Assembly: GCA_003560935.1 (NCBI GenBank)
Contig: PWJF01000309.1
Location: 1-5,230 of the forward strand
DNA: 5,230 nt
Direction: 5' to 3'
Origin: Ignavibacteriales bacterium
GTDB taxonomy: Bacteria; Bacteroidota; Ignavibacteria; T3Sed10-11
Of the stretch, positions 1-5,230 are shown piece by piece. A program made the translations under genes and the position numbers. The notes under the pieces are model-generated. The model was not told the origin of the DNA. It saw nothing but the letters and a program-made list of their open reading frames with translations, and searched no databases. Position 1 is the stretch's first letter. Every line of letters begins with the position of its first letter.

Positions 1-162
1 ATCGAATGATTCACCCTGTTTGGGGGGATGTTCCGGAAGTTGATCGAGTATTTCTCCCGGTCTCGTTTGTGCTTTTACGGGATATGATTCGACCTTATCC
101 AGGTAGTCTGCCATCCAGTCAACAAGTTCGTGAGCGTATTTTCGGAAATCATCAGAGTTCAT
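1..162 (-). CDS. Pyridoxal-dependent decarboxylase, aromatic-L-amino-acid decarboxylase type (3'-partial, N-terminus only)
   Basis: The first 54 codons of a gene running off the left edge. The peptide opens MNSDDFRKYAHELVDWMADY and continues through a YPV segment (28-30), RPGEILDQLP (34-43) and a PP..GESFD stretch ending at residue 54. This is the typical N-terminus of group II PLP decarboxylases (DOPA/tryptophan/phenylalanine decarboxylase family, about 470-500 residues), where an opening helix with a V-D-W/Y core is followed by a PG...LP linker. These cytoplasmic enzymes decarboxylate L-amino acids to amines; the PLP-binding lysine and substrate-determining residues are outside the window, so substrate is unknown. 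The start is well fixed: the ATG at 162-160 is the first ATG, GTG or TTG after an in-frame TAA at 213-211. Only a weak purine patch (GAG, 7 bases upstream) could serve as ribosome binding site, which is normal for Bacteroidota. It follows sprA on the same strand after 70 bases. Family is recognised by pattern recall on a short fragment; a related PLP decarboxylase of another specificity is possible. Confidence 0.8.
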   Translation of the reverse strand, partial: MNSDDFRKYAHELVDWMADYLDKVESYPVKAQTRPGEILDQLPEHPPKQGESFD

Positions 163-232
163 GGCTGACTCGTGCGTTAAAATGGTCTGTTCACAATATA
201 CGAAAAATGATTAACAAAAGGGAGTGTTCCGT
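163..232 (-). other. Intergenic spacer between sprA and the decarboxylase gene
   Basis: A 70-base, AT-rich stretch following the sprA stop and leading to the decarboxylase ATG. On the minus strand it holds TTTTG (219-215) and, 14 bases later, TATATTGTG (200-192). The latter partly resembles the Bacteroidota -7 element TAnnTTTG and also a sigma70-like TATATT. However, the spacing to TTTTG is shorter than the roughly 19-21 bases expected and no matching -35 is seen, so a promoter here is only a possibility. A 4-bp inverted repeat (TCCG/CGGA, 5-base loop) at the end of sprA, followed a few bases later by CCCTTTT, is too weak to call a terminator. The decarboxylase could therefore be cotranscribed with sprA or have its own promoter. 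Confidence 0.4.
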
Positions 233-3200
233 TTACCGGATAGCGATGTTAATATCGAGTCCGGCTTCGTTGGTTGTCATACCCGGTGTACGCGAACCTT
301 CCTTGTTCGGTGTGACTTTCGAGTGGCGGTAAAATATCGAAGCGGTAACACGTTGACTGAGCACATAGCGTATACGCGGCTCAAAACTTGTGCGGGTTGC
401 GCCGTCATCGGTCTGTCCGATACCGTCACCGCGAAGCACTTCTGTGGTGTATCGCAGGCGTTCGTTGCTGGCTAACGAATATGTCATACTGATATCGATG
501 TCATTGCTGAGCGAAAGCCCGAACAACGGCACTGCAAAGCCACGGCGCCCGTAGGATGCAGTAAAAGAAATTTCCTGCGTGACACTCTGCACGATTATTC
601 GTGAAGAATAATTTAGATCATAATTCGTGGATGTGTTATACCGCGCGTTTGCCGATAGATTACCTTTCATAAATTCTTTAAACGTAATGTTTATACCGAC
701 AAGCGGATTGAATCCCATGGAAATACGCTGCATTTCCGTTTGCTTTCCATCTACATCCGAGCGTCTCCGCCATCGAGTCGTATAATTCGATGAGTATGCA
801 TGATCGAGCGATACTCGGCGCGCCCATCCTTCAAAGATACTTAACCGTTCCAATCCTTCCCATCTGAAATTCCAATTCATGCGCGGCAGTGCATCACCGA
901 AAAACCGGCTCAGGAACGAGAACGATTCCATTCCCTCTTCGAACGCAGCGGATAGCTTTTCGCCTTCGCTCCTCTCATCCGTCGGGTCATTCAGTGATTC
1001 CTGGAATATATTTATCACCTCTTCCAGATTACCGCCAAGCATACTTAAACCCGGTAACGAAGGAAGAGTAAAGAACGAACGGTCAATATCCCCGGCTTGG
1101 TTCGTGCTTACGATCTCCGGCACACCAAGTGAATCGGTGATCAAACTATGATTGCGATTGAAGCCCCATGAATAATTCCAGTTAAGATCAATACGTGCAC
1201 CCTGCCAGAGCTGGCGCTGTGTTCGCATTGTGACCCGGTTCGTCTCGGAGAAGTTATCGATCAAGCTGCCGTTCGGTGCACGCAAAGCAGCCGGTGTTGA
1301 TGAAAGACCGAGCTGGTATCTTCGCGACGGTCCGTGCTCGATATCCGGTTCATCCGAAAATGGCAGCTTACCCCAGAAGTTATGGAGTCCGGTTCCCCCA
1401 ACAAGTCCGCTGTTTTGTATATTGCGGTTTTGATTAAAGCTCACCGTTACCCGGTCATAATCGAGGAAGGGTACTTTGATCAAATATTCGAGTGCTTTTT
1501 TAATCGCCGCAAAGCCGGTTGCCGATTCGGTATCTTCCTTTTCTTCTTCGGGCTGTTCTTCCTGCGGCTGCCGCTGATCATCCCGATTTCTACCCCGCGG
1601 TGCTTGTTGCTGTCCGCCCCGTCTGGCCGGCTGTTGTTGGGCACCGAAAATATTATTCCCTAAATCCCTCAGGTTCACCGTCATCGACGCATCAAATCGT
1701 GCGTTGACTCCTGCACTGCGTCCCAGGGTTTCCTGTGCGAGGTTTCGAGTCCACCGGTAGCTTGCACTGTACCCGCTGTTTATCTCAAAATACCGGTTAA
1801 TACCCCATAATGCAGGCAGCCGGGGTCGAGTATCGAGACGAACTTCCTGGTTATAATTATTATCTATACCGAAATCGATAATACCGGGACCGCCGACTAT
1901 ATCACTCATTATTGCAGACCACGGGCGTTGCCGGCCTTGATCGTCGATCTCAAAGTGAACGAGTGAACTTGCGACATTTAGACGATAATCGAGCGAGGGG
2001 TTGATAAAAGCATTCTCAATAAACCGCCAGCTGAACGCCATATTACGGTTCGCGGTAAAATTACGAACCGTCGGTCTGCTCCGATCCTGACGTCTCTGGC
2101 GCTCATTGGTCCGTGTACGCTGCAAATTCATACCGGTGTTAAAATTCGCCGGTGAATAGAAAAACCTTACATCTTTGTAATGGTCGAGCAAAGGAACACG
2201 GTCGAATAAACTCTGGAACGGCTGCCAGTAGTTATTCCGGCTGAATGTCAACTGATATGTTGAACGCGCCTGCCACGACCAGCTCTGACGGTTTTCAATT
2301 GTCGGGCTGCGGTCGCGCGTATTATTATAATTAAAACCGAACCGTAAGTTGTTTATGGTTTCACGAAGATACCAGCGGTCGGTCGGTATTTGCAACCGTA
2401 TATTCGGGGCTGTGTATGAATCGGTTATTCGTACTGTTTGTGATTCGATTCGAATTTCTTCCACCATTCTCTGCGCTTCTGCGGGTTCAACTCCGGATTC
2501 CACAAGCTGTTCTTTCTGACGTTCCATTGCACCTGATATAAGTATATCGGTGCCCGGTATGTACTGAGGACTGACAATGTTTTCAGTACGCGTATAATTG
2601 ATCGGAAGTTCGGTTCCCCGCTGCCAATTCTGCGGAAGCAATTTCTGTAGTGAGAAACTTGCTCCTATTTCCCATCTGCGGCTTGTTTGTCGCGAACCGA
2701 AGTTCCGGTCGAGACGGTGAAAGTTTGGATCCGTTTGCGACATATTGAAACGAACGGTTCCGAAGTCCGCAAGGTTAAATGATGAACTCAATCTGTATGC
2801 CCATCCCGGTGTATCATCAATGTCGATTAAACGCATTTCGTTTAGCCACACCTGACCGTTCAACGTTTTCCCGCCGCCGTTCTCATCGCCGGGATTGGCA
2901 ATACCGATCGACATGTAACGTATTTGCGTCAACGATGGATTTCGTACAACACGGTATGTTGCACCGGGCGGACCGCCCTCCACGGGGATGGGAGCACTGC
3001 TGTTTGTAGCGGTATCGCGGACCGCTTTTGTTGCAGTAAGCTGAGCGAAGTCGATATGCACAAAATTGTTTTCATGCCACAGCGGCCAGATCGGTTGACG
3101 ATATTCATAATAGTTCGACGTATCGGCGCCGAAGCGAATGAATATTTCGGCGTCGCGATCGGAGGCATCTTCACTTACATGCCAGGTCTGATCGCCATGG

Positions 3201-5230
3201 ACAAACATTCGCATCGACCGGTAATTAAAAACATCGAGCGAACGTACAGGAAAATAGCGGAACGCCTGCCGGCTGTCGTTCGGATTCATATCATTAACGG
3301 TCAACACAAGCGATTGTTCGTTGCCTTCGATGATATCGCCATCGGGTAATCGTTCACGCGGTGGACGAACACCGGGCGGCGAGTAATAATCGGGATTTTC
3401 CTGTCTGTTTAATACCGAAACGACCAGCGTTTCGTCATCGCGAATTTCTTCTTCCCACTGATTTCCGGTAAATGAGAACTCCACAATTCGCAGATGGATT
3501 TCTTCTTCAAATCCGGTAAACCATACACGGAAAAATTCAACATTATCGAATGATGGATTACCGACAATTTCATCATAAGCCCGGATCGGGATCCGGAACT
3601 GATACCAACCGTTATTTCCCCCTCCGATAATGTACGGATTATCTTGAAAAGCATTTGTTGTATCCAGACTGATCTCATATTCATAGTAACTGTTGGTAAG
3701 ATCAACGATACCGTTGCGGTTCAGATCTTCCGTATCGGGAAGGTATCCCGCTTCTGTCTGAGCGTTACCTTCTACACCAATTACTCCTGAGTAATTGCCG
3801 GCAGTGGGCGGTCGATAGTTATCACCCGAGGGATCTTCGAACAATTCATCGTATAACGGTGTACCCTGATAATGTTGTAACCAGTCCTCGAAAATTTCCC
3901 GTTCTTCTTCGGTCGTGATTCCGTCCAGACCGACGTCTTCTCCCTCGTTTAACACACCGGTGGGTTGTCTGCCCTGGCTGCCGTCTTCCTGATGAATACC
4001 GTTGACCCGGTTACCGTGAAGGCGTTCTTCATAGATAATACGCTCGGATATCTGTCCCATGTTGATATACATCTTACCGTCACGTGCATCACCCTCGATC
4101 CGTGCCCAGAACTCGATAAAATTCAGATTTTCTTCAACAAGATTTTTCGTGGAACCGGTCAACGCGCGCATCATTCCCCCCCACGAGTTCCGCGGGTTAT
4201 TATAAATTGTTTCCATAAGATCCCACGAATAATTGTACTCACCCCGTTGACGCGGATTATATCGTACCTGTAATACCTGAACACGTTCCTCTCCCCGCTG
4301 CACCTGCCGCTCGGGCCATATGTCGCTTACTAATGTAACTTCGTGCTGTGCAAATGCATTATACCAATAGGTCTTCGCTTTATATTCTACCATTGTTTCG
4401 GGCTGCAGCGTGTCACCGAGTTCCGGGGTGCTTGCCGGCGGACTTGCATATTTCCAGTTACCGTAGTTTATCCCGATCGGTACACTCCGGCGTGAACCCT
4501 CGAAATCATCTATGTATGCGACGCCTTTTCCCCCGTCCATATCGACGGTTGAACGCTTTGTATTCCGATTCGGTCTGATATACGCCGCTTCACCGCTGAG
4601 CTGGAGATTTGATTCAGCCATCGTGTTGAAAAACGGAAGCTTGTTCATTGCATCGGTTACAAAATTCATCGGAATACGTGTTCTGCCGTCGATACCAAAG
4701 ATCGTATTGCTTATCGGTTCCTCCCCCACCCGGACTTTATCGGCAAGCGTTTCTTCACGCATGCTCATGACGGTAAAGTTCAAATTGGTATATCGTCCGA
4801 GCGGCATTTCACCGCGCAGACCGAGTAAGGTTTTCGAGGCAATCTGGAACAGCTCATTTTGTTCATAGGTGATACGAAGGTCTGCCCCCGGTTGTAATGC
4901 CGCTTCGCTCCGTATATTTATCTGACCGAGCATATAATCGACGGTGTAATCCGTTCCCTCCTGCAGCCGGTTGGCGCCGAGATATACCTGCACGCTTCCT
5001 TCGACAACATTGAAACCAAGATTGTATGAAGACGCAACCGTCGAAGAATATTGACCGCGTATTCTGAACCGGTCTTTTTCCGTACGCTGGCGGGCTGCCG
5101 AAGCGGTGGTATCATATACTTCGGGATAGCGATATTCGTCAAGTTCTGCCTGAACCAATTTATCATCGAATGGACGCAGCGATGGGAAAATCAACTCGCC
5201 GCGCGCTGCATCGATGGTAACACCCGGACG
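233..5230 (-). CDS. sprA: T9SS outer-membrane translocon SprA/Sov (5'-partial)
   Basis: Giant outer-membrane beta-barrel pore of the type IX secretion system; in Flavobacterium johnsoniae (SprA) and Porphyromonas gingivalis (Sov) it passes folded cargo with C-terminal sorting signals to the cell surface. The visible 1665 codons end at TAA 235-233. The frame stays open to base 5230, reading RPGVTIDAARGELIFPSLRPF across the edge, so the TTG at 5194-5192 is an internal Leu, not a start. Family members are about 2300-2500 residues, so roughly 700-800 N-terminal residues, including the signal peptide, lie outside. Hallmarks in order (visible numbering): GELIFPSLRPF near 11-21; GVAYIDDFEG at 236-245; EDVGLDG at 431-437; DPSGDNY at 466-472; PDTEDLNRNG at 498-507; FFRVWFTGFEE at 566-576; AEIFIRFG about 694-701; QVWLNEMRLID at 793-803. 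From about 815 onward, alternating aromatic/polar barrel strands dominate, ending in a strand at the C-terminus (GLDINIAIR). Two predicted helical loops (about 897-930 and 1400-1445) and a charged Gln/Glu-rich loop (1197-1233) interrupt the barrel. No cysteine is present. No internal stop or frameshift is seen. Family assignment is from recalled motifs, not a search. Confidence 0.95.
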   Translation of the reverse strand, partial: RPGVTIDAARGELIFPSLRPFDDKLVQAELDEYRYPEVYDTTASAARQRTEKDRFRIRGQYSSTVASSYNLGFNVVEGSVQVYLGANRLQEGTDYTVDYMLGQINIRSEAALQPGADLRITYEQNELFQIASKTLLGLRGEMPLGRYTNLNFTVMSMREETLADKVRVGEEPISNTIFGIDGRTRIPMNFVTDAMNKLPFFNTMAESNLQLSGEAAYIRPNRNTKRSTVDMDGGKGVAYIDDFEGSRRSVPIGINYGNWKYASPPASTPELGDTLQPETMVEYKAKTYWYNAFAQHEVTLVSDIWPERQVQRGEERVQVLQVRYNPRQRGEYNYSWDLMETIYNNPRNSWGGMMRALTGSTKNLVEENLNFIEFWARIEGDARDGKMYINMGQISERIIYEERLHGNRVNGIHQEDGSQGRQPTGVLNEGEDVGLDGITTEEEREIFEDWLQHYQGTPLYDELFEDPSGDNYRPPTAGNYSGVIGVEGNAQTEAGYLPDTEDLNRNGIVDLTNSYYEYEISLDTTNAFQDNPYIIGGGNNGWYQFRIPIRAYDEIVGNPSFDNVEFFRVWFTGFEEEIHLRIVEFSFTGNQWEEEIRDDETLVVSVLNRQENPDYYSPPGVRPPRERLPDGDIIEGNEQSLVLTVNDMNPNDSRQAFRYFPVRSLDVFNYRSMRMFVHGDQTWHVSEDASDRDAEIFIRFGADTSNYYEYRQPIWPLWHENNFVHIDFAQLTATKAVRDTATNSSAPIPVEGGPPGATYRVVRNPSLTQIRYMSIGIANPGDENGGGKTLNGQVWLNEMRLIDIDDTPGWAYRLSSSFNLADFGTVRFNMSQTDPNFHRLDRNFGSRQTSRRWEIGASFSLQKLLPQNWQRGTELPINYTRTENIVSPQYIPGTDILISGAMERQKEQLVESGVEPAEAQRMVEEIRIESQTVRITDSYTAPNIRLQIPTDRWYLRETINNLRFGFNYNNTRDRSPTIENRQSWSWQARSTYQLTFSRNNYWQPFQSLFDRVPLLDHYKDVRFFYSPANFNTGMNLQRTRTNERQRRQDRSRPTVRNFTANRNMAFSWRFIENAFINPSLDYRLNVASSLVHFEIDDQGRQRPWSAIMSDIVGGPGIIDFGIDNNYNQEVRLDTRPRLPALWGINRYFEINSGYSASYRWTRNLAQETLGRSAGVNARFDASMTVNLRDLGNNIFGAQQQPARRGGQQQAPRGRNRDDQRQPQEEQPEEEKEDTESATGFAAIKKALEYLIKVPFLDYDRVTVSFNQNRNIQNSGLVGGTGLHNFWGKLPFSDEPDIEHGPSRRYQLGLSSTPAALRAPNGSLIDNFSETNRVTMRTQRQLWQGARIDLNWNYSWGFNRNHSLITDSLGVPEIVSTNQAGDIDRSFFTLPSLPGLSMLGGNLEEVINIFQESLNDPTDERSEGEKLSAAFEEGMESFSFLSRFFGDALPRMNWNFRWEGLERLSIFEGWARRVSLDHAYSSNYTTRWRRRSDVDGKQTEMQRISMGFNPLVGINITFKEFMKGNLSANARYNTSTNYDLNYSSRIIVQSVTQEISFTASYGRRGFAVPLFGLSLSNDIDISMTYSLASNERLRYTTEVLRGDGIGQTDDGATRTSFEPRIRYVLSQRVTASIFYRHSKVTPNKEGSRTPGMTTNEAGLDINIAIR
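1532..1642 (-). other. Low-complexity Gln/Arg/Glu-rich loop encoded within sprA
   Basis: Visible SprA residues 1197-1233 read as runs of Gln (AQQQPARRGGQQQ), then Arg/Asp/Gln, then an acidic block (QEEQPEEEKED). The charge changes from basic to acidic along the segment. It interrupts aromatic, alternating barrel-strand sequence on both sides and is followed by a helix-like stretch (AAIKKALEYLIK) leading into the next strand. Inference: a disordered loop between barrel strands, probably variable between species. The reading frame is maintained through it. The DNA encoding it is correspondingly biased in composition (plus-strand TTCTTC and TTGTTG-like runs), which could make its length unstable. 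Confidence 0.6.

Noticed and set aside
213..243. Possible rho-independent terminator after sprA
   Set aside because: The inverted repeat TCCG/CGGA is only 4 bp, overlaps the stop region, and is separated from a run of just four T by several bases; this is too weak to call.
6..332. Plus-strand open frame of 108 codons spanning the decarboxylase start, the spacer and the sprA end
   Set aside because: It is antisense to two recognisable genes, its translation resembles no family I know, and it is explained as a shadow frame.
2924..3349. Plus-strand open frame of 141 codons, the longest antisense to sprA
   Set aside because: It lies entirely within conserved SprA coding sequence, is rich in Cys, His and Arg as expected of a complement-strand shadow, and shows no recognisable domain or ribosome binding site.
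3409..3705. Minus-strand open frame of 98 codons in another frame
   Set aside because: It overlaps the SprA region encoding the FFRVWFTGFEE motif in the correct frame; no frameshift is needed to explain it and it matches no family.
1185..5230. Possibility that the long gene is a TonB-dependent receptor or LptD-like barrel
   Set aside because: No plug domain, TonB box or LptD signature is visible. The ordered SprA hallmarks (AYIDDFEG, VGLDG, PDTEDLNRNG, WFTGFEE, VWLNEMRL) and the size fit SprA/Sov instead.
1..5230. Mobile elements, CRISPR arrays, tRNA/rRNA genes or riboswitches
   Set aside because: The window is almost wholly coding on one strand in two conserved-type genes. No direct repeat arrays, terminal inverted repeats or structured RNA signatures were seen by eye.

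Overview
The window is almost entirely one very large gene on the minus strand, cut by the right edge, plus the first 54 codons of a second minus-strand gene cut by the left edge. The large gene (complement 233..5230, 1665 visible codons, 5' end missing) encodes the C-terminal two thirds or so of SprA/Sov, the giant outer-membrane translocon of the type IX secretion system (T9SS). The small fragment (complement 1..162) is the N-terminus of a group II pyridoxal-phosphate-dependent decarboxylase of the aromatic-L-amino-acid decarboxylase type.

Organism: SprA/Sov is characteristic of the Bacteroidota and relatives (Bacteroidetes, Rhodothermia/Balneolia, Ignavibacteria/Chlorobi and some neighbouring candidate phyla). 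The protein keeps the family's order of motifs but differs in wording from what I recall of Flavobacterium or Porphyromonas proteins. By eye the base composition is close to balanced. I therefore favour a deeper-branching, non-Bacteroidia member of the FCB group, but the window alone cannot fix the lineage.

Layout along the direction of transcription (right to left): 5230-236 is SprA coding sequence, and the TAA stop is at 235-233. A 70-base AT-rich spacer follows at 232-163. The decarboxylase ATG is at 162-160, and its frame is open to base 1. The genes are co-directional. I see no convincing terminator between them, so read-through or a separate promoter are both possible. The spacer has one weak promoter-like element. 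I find no RNA gene, mobile element, CRISPR array or long repeat.

Functionally, SprA would be the pore through which proteins with T9SS C-terminal sorting signals leave the periplasm. The decarboxylase is a cytoplasmic metabolic enzyme with no evident link to secretion, so the adjacency may be incidental. This is mainly a conserved-machinery region. I did not find evidence for an undescribed system. The items worth a second look are the missing SprA start, the unclosed decarboxylase gene, a calcium-loop-like motif, a charged Gln/Glu-rich insert and the complete absence of cysteine from the visible SprA.
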